A stretch of 22,345 nt of DNA from CAZOVB01 sp964583095 (GTDB taxonomy: Bacteria > Planctomycetota > Phycisphaerae > SM23-33): contig CAZOVB010000071.1 of assembly GCA_964583095.1 (NCBI GenBank), forward strand, positions 1-22,345, written 5' to 3'. Every line of letters begins with the position of its first letter. Within the stretch, counting starts at the first letter, position 1. The position numbers were made by a program, and so were the translations under genes. The notes beneath the pieces are model-generated. The model saw only the letters and a program-made list of their open reading frames with translations. It ran no database searches and was not told where the DNA came from. Shown in pieces: positions 13,655 to 21,044 of this stretch.

Positions 13655-14587
13655 ATGCCCCACGCGACCTGGCCGAGTTATCCATCAAGACAAGAGGTCG
13701 ATTCCTGGTCTGACAGACTGGCCCGGCAGGTCGACCAGGAAGATTTCGAAGCCTTCATCCTCAAAGAGGCGGTGTTCGGGTTGGCGGCGGCTCCGAGGCA
13801 CTTTCGGCCGCAATACATCGAGTTCCGCCGCGCTGGCAGGCGCTTCTACGGCATCTGGCAAAGGGCGCAACACGACCAGGCCGGACCGCTGCTGGTCCAC
13901 CTGCCCGGCTACGGGGCCGAGATGAGCGTGCATCCGGAACTGACCGCCCAAGGCTTCCACGTCCTGCACGTGAACCCGCTGGGATACAACACCCCTTCGG
14001 GCTTTGATGAATCTTTGCGGGAGGAGGGCAAAGGCTGGCCGGTTCTGCCCGAAACAATCCTCTCTCATGGCCAGGGCGGGTATGTGGACTGGCTGGGCGA
14101 TGCCCTCTGCGCCGTCGGCTGGGCCCGCCGGCGCGATTGTGTCTGCTCCGATCGGCTGGGGTTTTTCGGCACGAGCCAAGGCGGGGGCGCCGCGCTGCTT
14201 CTGGGCAGCATTCTGACTTCCGACTGCAAGGCCATCTGCGCCGACCTGCCCTTCCTGACTGGCTTTAAGGTTGCGTTGGAGGATCTGGAAGACCCCGGCG
14301 TCTACGGCATGGTCTACGAGCCTCTGATGGGCCAGGCCGGCCCCGACCGCGATGCCTGCCGTAAAGCAGCAGGCTTCATCGATACCCTTTCCCATGCTCA
14401 CCGCCTGAACATGCCGGTGCTCCTGACGGCCGGCGGGCTGGACAAGGCTTGCCCTCCCGCGACGATCCAGGCGCTGTTTGACAGCCTGAGCGGCACACGA
14501 AGCATCACCCACCTTTCCAGACAGGGACACGCCTCGACGGTGGAGTTTCTGGCCCTTTCCCAGGCTTGGATGACGCTGCACGTATAG
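13655..14587 (+). CDS. Acetyl xylan esterase / cephalosporin-C deacetylase-like hydrolase
   Basis: This 310 aa alpha/beta hydrolase resembles carbohydrate esterase family 7 (AXE1), which removes acetyl groups from xylo-oligosaccharides and related substrates. The nucleophile elbow GTSQGG has Ser174, Asp263 lies in GGLDKACPP, and His292 lies in QGHAS; together they form a complete triad in the spacing seen in the family. LPGYGAEM near residue 83 supplies the oxyanion region and GYNTPSG follows. There is no signal peptide, as is common for CE7 enzymes acting inside the cell. Only a weak GAGAAAG site precedes ATG 13655, 27 bases after the lectin stop, so it may share that transcript. Substrate is not determined by the sequence alone. 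Confidence 0.87.
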   Translation: MPHATWPSYPSRQEVDSWSDRLARQVDQEDFEAFILKEAVFGLAAAPRHFRPQYIEFRRAGRRFYGIWQRAQHDQAGPLLVHLPGYGAEMSVHPELTAQGFHVLHVNPLGYNTPSGFDESLREEGKGWPVLPETILSHGQGGYVDWLGDALCAVGWARRRDCVCSDRLGFFGTSQGGGAALLLGSILTSDCKAICADLPFLTGFKVALEDLEDPGVYGMVYEPLMGQAGPDRDACRKAAGFIDTLSHAHRLNMPVLLTAGGLDKACPPATIQALFDSLSGTRSITHLSRQGHASTVEFLALSQAWMTLHV

Positions 14588-14648
14588 CAGGGGCCGTCCG
14601 GGAAGCAAGGCTCAGCGGTCAGGGCTTTTTTGCCCCCCTCAAACGCGG

Positions 14649-14654
14649 TAAGAT
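14649..14654 (+). promoter_or_regulatory. -10 element positioned for a leaderless transcript
   Basis: TAAGAT ends six bases before the ATG at 14661, which has no Shine-Dalgarno sequence. If used, transcription would start at or next to the start codon. The -35 region is only a T run (14626-14631). Confidence 0.3.
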
Positions 14655-14660
14655 TCGCCC

Positions 14661-16280
14661 ATGAGTGAATTGCAGGCGACGAAAACCGATCGACCCGGGA
14701 AGAAGGTCCCCGCGCTGTGGTACCTGCTGCTGATGGGAGCCGGGATGGTGCTGGCCTGGGCGACTCGCGCGGATGTCCTATCCGACTGGGACAGTTGGGA
14801 CTATGCCTGGATGGCCCTGCGAAAGCGACCCAGCGGACTGTGCCTGGGCCGGTGGTGGTTCATCTTCCTGATGCGCCTCTGCTGGCAGGCGGGCTCATTG
14901 CTCGGCCTGGCCAGGCAGGAGGCTTTCGTGGCCATGCAGTTGGGGGTGGCCCTGATGAGTGCCGCGGGTCTGGGGGTGCTGATGCGGTGGATCTGGCAGA
15001 TGACGCGCAATCGTTGGGCGGCCCTGGCGGGGGGAATCTGCGTCCTGGCCAGCCCTTCGCTGGTGGCGTATCTTTCGTCGGTGATGACGGAAGGCCCGAC
15101 GTTGCTGTTCCTGGCTCTTACGCTGCTGGGCTGGCAACTGGCGGTGGACAACGCTCACAGGCCGCTCCTGCGCTGCGGGGGCCATGCCTGCCTCTCGGGG
15201 GCCTCGTTTGCCGTCGCGGTCTCCATGCGGGAGCCGGCCCTGCTGCTGGGGCTCTGGCCGATCCTGGACTGCCTGGTCTTTCGCAGAAAGCGCAAGGTCT
15301 CCCTGCTGGTCCTGGCCCTGGTTACCTTTGCGATGGGCATGGCCATTGCCCTGCTGATGGCCTACCGCTGGAGCGGAGACCATCCACTGGCGGTGCTCGC
15401 GCGATACCGGATCTACATGCGGCAGGAACGGGCGATGTATGGCTTTACCCCGATAAAGAACATCGGCTACCTGGTGTTGCACTTCATGACGGCTTCCCCG
15501 CTGGGCGCAGCGGCAGGGGTGTGGGGGCTCCGGAAGTTCTTCAGAGTCTCGCCGCCGGAAGTACCCGAAAGCTTTCGGTCCGACCGGCCAGGCCGGCTGA
15601 AACTGCTCACCACCTCCATGGCCGGTTACATCCTGCTCAGTTGGTACAACCCGAATCTGTCTTTCAACTACCGGCTTCTCCTGCCGCTGGCCTGGGCCCT
15701 TTCGCCGGTTCTGGGAGCTTTGGGTGCGGCCCAGGTGGGGCGGCTGGTGGCCGGCTGGCCCGGCATGTCCCGGACGATGAAAGCTGCCCTGGCAGCGGGG
15801 GGAATCGTGCTTGTGGGGCTGGTTGTTTTTGGAAGTGCCAAGCGACTGAGCTATCATTGGTCGGCGTTGCGTGACAACCGGGACTTGCATCAGGCGATGA
15901 GCCAACTGCCGGAGGTTGCGGCCATCTGGCCGGGCCCGGGCTCAGCCACGGGTCTGTACATGGTCAACGCCGGCGTGCGACCCCACTGGATTCTGTTCCC
16001 CAATACCCAGGACGAGGTGAAAAGCTGGGAGGCGCCGGAGTTCCGCCGGCGCCTGTCATGGCTTCATGAAGCAGGAATACCGGTGTACGTCAAGGCCGGT
16101 CGCCGAGGATGGACGCGCAGTGGTGAAACCAGCCCGGAGTGGTCGGCGATCCGGAAGTTATTGGAGATGTCCGAAACGGCTCCGGGTCCGGGGCCTTTCG
16201 TGGAGCTGGTGGGTCTGAAGCAGCCCCCGCCGGCTGAGAAGACGACCCCGAAAAACATGCCAGGCGAAGATGGGTCTTGA
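14661..16280 (+). CDS. Polytopic membrane protein, GT-C glycosyltransferase-like
   Basis: The 539 aa protein has about ten or eleven hydrophobic segments between residue 17 and 400 and a soluble C-terminal part that probably faces the periplasm. The first extracytoplasmic loop carries an acidic cluster, DWDSWDYAW (residues about 42-50), placed where GT-C fold enzymes (GT39/PMT and ArnT-like) keep their catalytic aspartate. These enzymes transfer sugars from polyprenyl-phosphate carriers. The later segment ILLSWYNPNLSFNYRLLLPL is also typical of this group. The start ATG 14661 lacks a ribosome site. The MlaE gene follows after 43 bases. The fold assignment is an inference from topology and the acidic loop, not from a full motif match. 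Confidence 0.62.
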   Translation: MSELQATKTDRPGKKVPALWYLLLMGAGMVLAWATRADVLSDWDSWDYAWMALRKRPSGLCLGRWWFIFLMRLCWQAGSLLGLARQEAFVAMQLGVALMSAAGLGVLMRWIWQMTRNRWAALAGGICVLASPSLVAYLSSVMTEGPTLLFLALTLLGWQLAVDNAHRPLLRCGGHACLSGASFAVAVSMREPALLLGLWPILDCLVFRRKRKVSLLVLALVTFAMGMAIALLMAYRWSGDHPLAVLARYRIYMRQERAMYGFTPIKNIGYLVLHFMTASPLGAAAGVWGLRKFFRVSPPEVPESFRSDRPGRLKLLTTSMAGYILLSWYNPNLSFNYRLLLPLAWALSPVLGALGAAQVGRLVAGWPGMSRTMKAALAAGGIVLVGLVVFGSAKRLSYHWSALRDNRDLHQAMSQLPEVAAIWPGPGSATGLYMVNAGVRPHWILFPNTQDEVKSWEAPEFRRRLSWLHEAGIPVYVKAGRRGWTRSGETSPEWSAIRKLLEMSETAPGPGPFVELVGLKQPPPAEKTTPKNMPGEDGS

Positions 16281-16305
16281 AAGACACCGTTTTTGTCGAT
16301 AACAG
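16277..16305 (+). promoter_or_regulatory. Weak candidate promoter for mlaE
   Basis: TTGAAA (16277-16282), a 17 bp spacer and TAACAG (16300-16305). The -35 is good, the -10 poor; it starts within the last codons of the upstream gene. Confidence 0.25.
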
Positions 16306-16323
16306 TTTCGCATAGAGGCTTCT

Positions 16324-17142
16324 ATGGCGATTGTTTCCATTTTGGGAAGACGGACGGTAGACAGTGTGGTGGAGTTCGGCGATTTCTGCCGCTTCTCAGG
16401 CCGCGCTCTGCAAAGGACACTCACCGGCATACGTCGTGGCCGCTACTGGGCTCGGCTTATACCCCAGATGTTTGATATCGGCACGCGCAGCATCCCGGTG
16501 GTGATGATCACCGGTGCGTTCGTGGGAATGGTCCTGGCGGTGCAGACCATCACCCAGTTCCGTGCCCTGGGCATGGAGGGGGTAATGGGCTCGGTGGTCA
16601 ACAAGTCCGTTCTTCGCGAGTTGGGACCCGTCCTGGCCGGGATCATGTTGGCCGGTCGCGTTGGTGGGGGTCTGACGGCCGAACTGGGGACGATGCACGT
16701 TACCGAGCAGATTGACGCGCTTCGGGCCATGGGGTCCGACCCGATCGAAACGCTGGTGGTGCCCCGGTTCTTATCTTCGCTGATACTCGTTCCCGTGCTG
16801 ACGGTCTATGCGGACTTCACCGGCATCCTGGGCGGACTGGTTGTAAGCGTGTACGTTTACGGCGTTTCGGCGGCGGATTTCTGGTCGCACGCCCAGTCTA
16901 CGGTGGGCTACTGGGACATCTTCTATGGGATCATCAAGAGTTTCCTCTTTGGGGGGGTGATGTCGCTTGTCTGCTGCTATAAGGGGTTCCGTTGCTCCCC
17001 CGGCGCCGCCGGTGTTGGATCAGCCTGCACGCAGAGTTTCGTGGCCAGCTGCATGGCAATTCTCGGGATCAACTTCCTGCTGGGCATGTTTCTCAACACG
17101 CTTTACCAACGCCTCTACGGGGGCCAGAACCTGTTTTTCTAG
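16324..17142 (+). CDS. mlaE: MlaE-family phospholipid ABC transporter permease
   Basis: MlaE permeases move phospholipids between the inner and outer membranes together with an ATPase (MlaF) and an MCE protein (MlaD). This 272 aa protein carries the family's conserved core: GAFVGMVLAVQTITQFRALG, the coupling region ELGPVLAGIMLAGRVGGGLTAELGTMHVTEQIDALRAMG with its TEQIDAL element, and the later PRFLSSLILVPVLTVYAD. About five to six membrane segments follow in the normal layout. AGAGG lies six bases before ATG 16324. Neither an MlaF-type ATPase nor an MCE-domain gene adjoins it, which is unusual; an Mpo1-like gene follows 12 bases downstream instead. Confidence 0.92.
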   Translation: MAIVSILGRRTVDSVVEFGDFCRFSGRALQRTLTGIRRGRYWARLIPQMFDIGTRSIPVVMITGAFVGMVLAVQTITQFRALGMEGVMGSVVNKSVLRELGPVLAGIMLAGRVGGGLTAELGTMHVTEQIDALRAMGSDPIETLVVPRFLSSLILVPVLTVYADFTGILGGLVVSVYVYGVSAADFWSHAQSTVGYWDIFYGIIKSFLFGGVMSLVCCYKGFRCSPGAAGVGSACTQSFVASCMAILGINFLLGMFLNTLYQRLYGGQNLFF

Positions 17143-17154
17143 AAGAGAGATCCG

Positions 17155-17397
17155 ATGTCCGACGCCTGGCAGAACTGGAAGAATCGACACCGCAATCCGA
17201 CGAATTTCTGGCTTCACATGGTGGGGATCCCCGCCTCGTTCGTGGCCTGCCCGGCCATGCTGATTCTCCAGGAATGGCTGCTTGCAGTGGTCTTCTTCCT
17301 GGCCGGCTATGCCCTGCAGTTCCTGGGGCACCTCGTCGAGGGGAACCGATCGGGCGAGGAGATGCTCCTTCGCCGTCTTCTGGGCAGGAAGGGCTAG
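17155..17397 (+). CDS. Mpo1-like (DUF962) small membrane protein
   Basis: The 80 aa protein has the DUF962/Mpo1 pattern: H12 with RNPTNFWLH21MVGIP, two hydrophobic segments, then LQFLGH59LVEGN. In yeast, Mpo1 is an iron-dependent dioxygenase of 2-hydroxy fatty acid breakdown in the membrane; the histidines that would bind iron are present here. The role in bacteria is not well established. It is at the short end of the family and lacks extra C-terminal segments. AGAGAGA precedes ATG 17155, 12 bases after the mlaE stop, so it is likely co-transcribed; a shared lipid theme is possible but unproven. Confidence 0.8.
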   Translation: MSDAWQNWKNRHRNPTNFWLHMVGIPASFVACPAMLILQEWLLAVVFFLAGYALQFLGHLVEGNRSGEEMLLRRLLGRKG

Positions 17398-17452
17398 CTT
17401 CCCGCCGGGAAAGCACTCTCTGCTCCGACCGGCGGGGCCAATACTCCGGCCG

Positions 17453-17476
17453 AAACGTCAACTGTCCAGGACGTTT
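17453..17476 (+). terminator. Possible terminator after the mlaE/Mpo1-like pair
   Basis: AAACGTC (17453-17459) and GACGTTT (17470-17476) form a 7 bp stem with a 10-base loop, about 55 bases after the stop. The T tract is short. The remaining gap up to 17757 is unusually AT-rich and holds only the sigma gene's leader. Confidence 0.35.
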
Positions 17477-17642
17477 TGGGTGATTGTCTCAGGCTGAATG
17501 AAAAAAGTTTCTCTTGGCCAGACCCGATATTCTTGGTTCTTAATTGCCCCTTTGTAAGCAATTTACGCGCTGTCCATGCCCTGGATCGGCCAGGAGTTCC
17601 CCCTGAATTGGAACCGAAAAGGTCTTTGGGACGAAGTAAATA

Positions 17643-17671
17643 TTGAAAAGAAGTACGGATTAGGTAACAAT
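17643..17671 (+). promoter_or_regulatory. Candidate promoter for the sigma factor gene
   Basis: TTGAAA (17643-17648), a 17 bp spacer and AACAAT (17666-17671) sit in an AT-rich stretch. The predicted start near 17678 would give a leader of about 80 bases before GTG 17757. Confidence 0.4.
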
Positions 17672-17717
17672 AAGGCCAATGAGAGGTTCAGCACTCGGAC
17701 CTTACAGTGACAAGCGA

Positions 17718-17734
17718 CGTCCCCTTGAGGGACG
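17718..17734 (+). promoter_or_regulatory. Hairpin in the sigma factor mRNA leader
   Basis: CGTCCC (17718-17723) and GGGACG (17729-17734) form a perfect 6 bp stem with a 5-base loop, ending 11 bases before the AGGAG ribosome site (17746-17750). It may modulate translation or stability. Confidence 0.35.
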
Positions 17735-17756
17735 AAAAGGCAGAAAGGAGCCGGCC

Positions 17757-18686
17757 GTGACCGCGACCCAAGACAATAAACAGAACGTTCCAGCTTATCT
17801 GAGCAGACTCACCGCGAAGCAGCGGGAAATCTACGAGTTGATCCCGGAGGAGATCGACTACGTGGCCCACGATTCCTTCGAAGAAAAGGGCGCTGGAAAG
17901 CTCTATTTCGGAGACGAAGCCGACCAGATCGACGTCCCCGTCTGGACCCACTTCCCGGAGGTGGTGGAAGAAGCCGCCATGCGGACCGCAAAGCGCACGA
18001 CTCTCTCGGCCCAGCAGGAGAAGACGCTCTTCCTCCAGTACAACTTCGCCCGCTATAAGCTCTCGAAGCTGATCGAGGCCCAGAACAAGCGCAAAACCGC
18101 CCCCCGAGCTCAGAAAATGGTCCTTTGGTACAGTCGCGCCCTGAATACCCGCAGCAAGCTGGTCCGGGCGAACATGGCCCTGGTGCTGGCCATGGGCAAA
18201 CGGACGCGGATCCCCAACGTCGAGTTCACCGAGCTGATCAGCGAGGGCAACATGGCCTTGCTGCGAAGCGTGGAGAAGTTCGATGCTTCCCGTGGATTCA
18301 AGTTTTCCACCTACGCTTGCCGGGCGATCCTGAAAAGCTTCAATCGTCTCGCGACCAAGACCGGCCGATACCGTCAGCACTTCCCGACGGAGTTCGACCC
18401 GGATCTGGAGCGCAGCGACTACGACGTGATGAAGCACGACATCCAGAAGCAGGACAGTGTCGAAGCGCTTCGGGAGATCATCGCCAAGAACCACGCGAAT
18501 CTCAGCCAGGTGGAGAGGACCGTTGTGGTCGAGCGCTTTGCACTGGGCACCGACCGCCGCAAAGGCCGAACGCTTGCAGAGGTGGGCAAGATTGTAGGCC
18601 TGACCAACGAGCGCGTCCGACAGATTCAGAACCTGGCCCTTGGCAAAATCAAGGCCGCCCTGGATCGCGAATACCTCGTGGCCTGA
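17757..18686 (+). CDS. Divergent sigma-70 family RNA polymerase sigma factor
   Basis: The 309 aa protein directs RNA polymerase to promoters. Region 2 spans about residues 133-200, with LVRANMALVLAM, FTELISEGNMALLRSVEKFD and SRGFKFSTYACRAILKSF. Region 4 spans 249-302, with the helix-turn-helix TLAEVGKIVGLTNERVRQIQ at 272-291. Region 3 is short or absent and the first 80 residues are unlike region 1 of housekeeping factors. The tryptophan pair that RpoD-type factors use to open the -10 is replaced by Arg-Ala after STYAC, so promoter recognition is probably altered. The start is GTG 17757 with AGGAG six bases upstream; an in-frame ATG at 17679 has no clear ribosome site and sits at the predicted transcription start. 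No anti-sigma gene adjoins it. It is an alternative sigma factor of unknown regulon. Confidence 0.88.
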   Translation: MTATQDNKQNVPAYLSRLTAKQREIYELIPEEIDYVAHDSFEEKGAGKLYFGDEADQIDVPVWTHFPEVVEEAAMRTAKRTTLSAQQEKTLFLQYNFARYKLSKLIEAQNKRKTAPRAQKMVLWYSRALNTRSKLVRANMALVLAMGKRTRIPNVEFTELISEGNMALLRSVEKFDASRGFKFSTYACRAILKSFNRLATKTGRYRQHFPTEFDPDLERSDYDVMKHDIQKQDSVEALREIIAKNHANLSQVERTVVVERFALGTDRRKGRTLAEVGKIVGLTNERVRQIQNLALGKIKAALDREYLVA

Positions 18687-18727
18687 GCAGATGAAACACC
18701 CCCGCCACGGCGAGGGGAAACGATAAA

Positions 18728-18770
18728 GCCGACCGGCAGGGACGATATTTTCCCTGCCGGTCGGCTCGTA
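18728..18770. terminator. Bidirectional terminator between the sigma factor and the LPP20 operon
   Basis: A perfect 15 bp stem (18728-18742 with 18751-18765, GCCGACCGGCAGGGA on the left arm) has an 8-base AT-rich loop. It lies between the convergent genes ending at 18686 and 18799. The downstream T tracts are modest (TCGTATTCT on plus, TTTATCGTTT on minus). Confidence 0.8.
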
Positions 18771-18798
18771 TTCTAGGACCGATCAAAACAGGTCGGAG

Positions 18799-19530
18799 CT
18801 ACTGGCCTTTCCAGGTGCCTTTGATCACATTGGCCGAGACGTCTTCGATCTCGAGCCCTTCGAGGACTCCGATGATCTTCTCGGCCAGTTGCATGCCGGT
18901 CAGGTCGGTCTGGATGGAGGCTTCCACGATTTTGTTATGGTACTCGGGCGTAACACCCTTGACGTTGGCCAGGGCGTTGAGGGCCTTTTTGATCTCCACA
19001 TACTCCCGAAACGAGACATTGGAGATCTGCAGCTTGACCTCACCGCGGCCCTCCAGGGCATCCTGCCAGAAGCGAAGGATGTCCATCTGCACCTTGGGAG
19101 CGACCTGCTGGGCCTGAAGATCCAGCGCCTGCTTGGCCGCCGAACGCCAGACTTCCTTGACCCCGCGCGTCGCCTCGCCGGGAATCGCTGAGAGCAACTG
19201 GCCCGTGTCGCTGCGNNNNNNNNNNNNNNNNNNNNNNNNNNNNNNNNNNNNNNNNNNNNNNNNNNNNNNNNNNNNNNNNNNNNNNNNNNNNNNNNNNNNN
19301 NNNNNNNNNNNNNNNTCCTTGACCAGGGCGAAATTCTCCGTCTTCGACTGGGAATACACGTAGCTGCCCGCGCCCTGCTCGACGGCCTTGCGCTTGGCGT
19401 CATGGAGCGCTTCTTCGCGGCTCATTCCGGCCCCTTCGACCGTTACGGTCACCAGGCCATCGTCGCCCAGTGCGGTCAGGGCCAGCAGGAGCACGACCGC
19501 GACAGAAAACCATGCCGATCTGGATGCCAT
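18799..19530 (-). CDS. Exported LPP20/FlgT-like protein, interrupted by an assembly gap
   Basis: The N-terminus has a signal peptide (MASRSAWFSVAVVLLLALTALG) followed by VTVEGAGMSREEALHDAKRKAVEQGAG, the pattern shared by LPP20 lipoproteins and the FlgT N-terminal domain. After the gap, the C-terminal part (about 139 residues) has a helical region and a domain with FREYVEIKKALNAL and MQLAEKIIGVLEGLEI. The 100 N at 19216-19315 stand for unknown bases, so length, frame continuity and the missing middle are uncertain. An in-frame start further up at 19572 is less likely; ATG 19530 has AAAGGA upstream and begins right at the signal peptide. It is the last gene of a three-gene minus-strand unit. 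It is probably periplasmic; function unknown. Confidence 0.72.
   Translation of the reverse strand: MASRSAWFSVAVVLLLALTALGDDGLVTVTVEGAGMSREEALHDAKRKAVEQGAGSYVYSQSKTENFALVKXXXXXXXXXXXXXXXXXXXXXXXXXXXXXXXXXXRSDTGQLLSAIPGEATRGVKEVWRSAAKQALDLQAQQVAPKVQMDILRFWQDALEGRGEVKLQISNVSFREYVEIKKALNALANVKGVTPEYHNKIVEASIQTDLTGMQLAEKIIGVLEGLEIEDVSANVIKGTWKGQ
19216..19315. other. Assembly gap (100 N)
   Basis: Exactly 100 N, a usual placeholder for a scaffold gap of unknown size. It falls inside the LPP20/FlgT-like gene; the two flanks stay in one reading frame only by the nominal gap length, so this does not prove continuity. Confidence 0.97.
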
Positions 19531-19590
19531 CTTCCACGTCCTTTCGTCTTGCCTGTCAGAACCCGTCTCCAAGGGGGAGGGGATCCGGGG

Positions 19591-20952
19591 CTATTTCAGC
19601 TCCAGCGAAAGCGTCTTCTGGTAGTGAACCACCATCTGCCACAGCGGGCGGAGATCCACGGCCACATCCACGCTGACCGTGCCGTCCTCGTGGACCTTCT
19701 GGGAATCTTCCACCACGTACACGCCCTGTTGGAAGGTCATCATGGCGGTGCGGATCTGGTCGGACTCGGCGACGAAATCTTCCACGGAGGTAGAAGAGGT
19801 AATCTCCAGGCCCGCAATTCTCTCGGCGAGTTTGCGTCGGGCATCCAGTTCCGCAGCCCGCAGGGCCATCAGTTTCGCCTGGGCCTGGGGCCTTTCCGGG
19901 TCCATCGCGGCCATGCCGGTCGCCGTGAGGGTCTCGGTGACCCACATCGGCGCCTGTGCGGCGGTCTGCATGGCCAGTTGATCGCCCTTGCCGGCGGCTT
20001 CTCTCAACTGGTTGGCGGGGGGGACGCCCATGCCGACCTCGCTGATGACGTTCTCCTTGACGCTCAGAATTTTCTCTTCCAGCTCGCGGATTCTGGTCCG
20101 GTCGCCCTTGTAGTGCGTCTGGGCCCAGGTGTTTACCGTGGCCAGGAGCGTCCGGAGCTTGATGGTTTTCTCGACTTCGACGATCAATTCGTTGTCGTAG
20201 AAACGCACGCCGGTGGTCCGGGCCCCGCGGATGAAGCCGCGGGTGATCGTCTCGATCTGATCCGTCTCGGCGACGAAGTCCTGCACGCGGGTGTTGCTGG
20301 AAATCTGCACGCCTCGGATGCGTTCGGCCAGGCGACGCAGGGCATCGACCTCAGCCGCCCGCATGGCCAGGAGCCGGCCGGCCGGCTTGCAGTGGGTCAT
20401 CCAGAACCGCCGGGTCTGTTCGTCCAGGACAGTCAGGCTGACCCGGGAGCCGCTTTCGGTGGGGATCTGTTCGGGAACGATCAAGGCTTCGGGAGCCGCC
20501 CCCATGCCGACTTCCACGATTTCCTTGGTTTCGACGCGTCGGGTGATTTCGTCGAACTGTTCCATGCGGACCTTGCCGCCCTTGTAATACTTCTTGTGCC
20601 AGGTCTTGAGTTCTTCAACCACCTCGGCCAGCTTCACCTTCATGGTCACTTCGCAGGTGTACTCTTCGTCCCAGACGGGTTTTCCGACTTCCTTCATGCC
20701 GTTAAGCCATGTTTCCAGGGCCGTGGCGATCTGGTCGTTGGAGGCGACGAAGTCTTCCACCTGCGTCTGGGAGGTGATTTCCAGACCCTTGATTCGCTCG
20801 GCCAGGCGGCGGATTGCATCGACTCGGGCGGCGCGATAGGCCAGCAGCTTCCGCTGGGCCTGTTGCTGGACCGTCAAGCTCGAAGCATCCTGGGCCAAGG
20901 CTCCGGCGGAAACCAATACAGTCAACAGCAATGCCCTGAGTGAGTTGCGCAT
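19591..20952 (-). CDS. Exported protein with three tandem LPP20 modules
   Basis: The 453 aa protein has a signal peptide (cleavage expected after GALA, near residue 20, with no lipobox Cys) and three repeats at about residues 37-120, 195-278 and 362-445. Each repeat starts with L-A/M-x-RAAxxDAxRxLAERIxG, continues I-T/S-S-x-TxVxDFVAxxDQI, and ends in a beta strand with V-x-V-x-x-x-x-L. This is the LPP20 family pattern, known from outer-membrane lipoproteins such as Helicobacter Lpp20. Repeats 1 and 2 are each followed by a short linker ending in EVGMG. AAAGGAG seven bases before ATG 20952 is a strong ribosome site. It lies between a CsgG-like gene and another LPP20-like gene. Function is unknown; a periplasmic scaffold is an inference. 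Confidence 0.85.
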   Translation of the reverse strand: MRNSLRALLLTVLVSAGALAQDASSLTVQQQAQRKLLAYRAARVDAIRRLAERIKGLEITSQTQVEDFVASNDQIATALETWLNGMKEVGKPVWDEEYTCEVTMKVKLAEVVEELKTWHKKYYKGGKVRMEQFDEITRRVETKEIVEVGMGAAPEALIVPEQIPTESGSRVSLTVLDEQTRRFWMTHCKPAGRLLAMRAAEVDALRRLAERIRGVQISSNTRVQDFVAETDQIETITRGFIRGARTTGVRFYDNELIVEVEKTIKLRTLLATVNTWAQTHYKGDRTRIRELEEKILSVKENVISEVGMGVPPANQLREAAGKGDQLAMQTAAQAPMWVTETLTATGMAAMDPERPQAQAKLMALRAAELDARRKLAERIAGLEITSSTSVEDFVAESDQIRTAMMTFQQGVYVVEDSQKVHEDGTVSVDVAVDLRPLWQMVVHYQKTLSLELK

Positions 20953-21044
20953 CGAATTCTCCTTTGCGGCAGATCGGGTAATTTTCCAGGCCGGGGACCA
21001 TTGTCCTTCCAGCCTGTGGCCTAGACAGTAGCGAATCGGGAAGG

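Noticed and set aside
14895..15905. Minus-strand open frame opposite the GT-C-like gene
   Set aside because: Gln/Arg/His-rich antisense translation of membrane segments; no start signals.
19402..20943. Long plus-strand open frame opposite the triple-LPP20 gene
   Set aside because: Composition (His/Gly/Asp-rich, repetitive) reflects the antisense of the LPP20 repeats; no RBS or domain.
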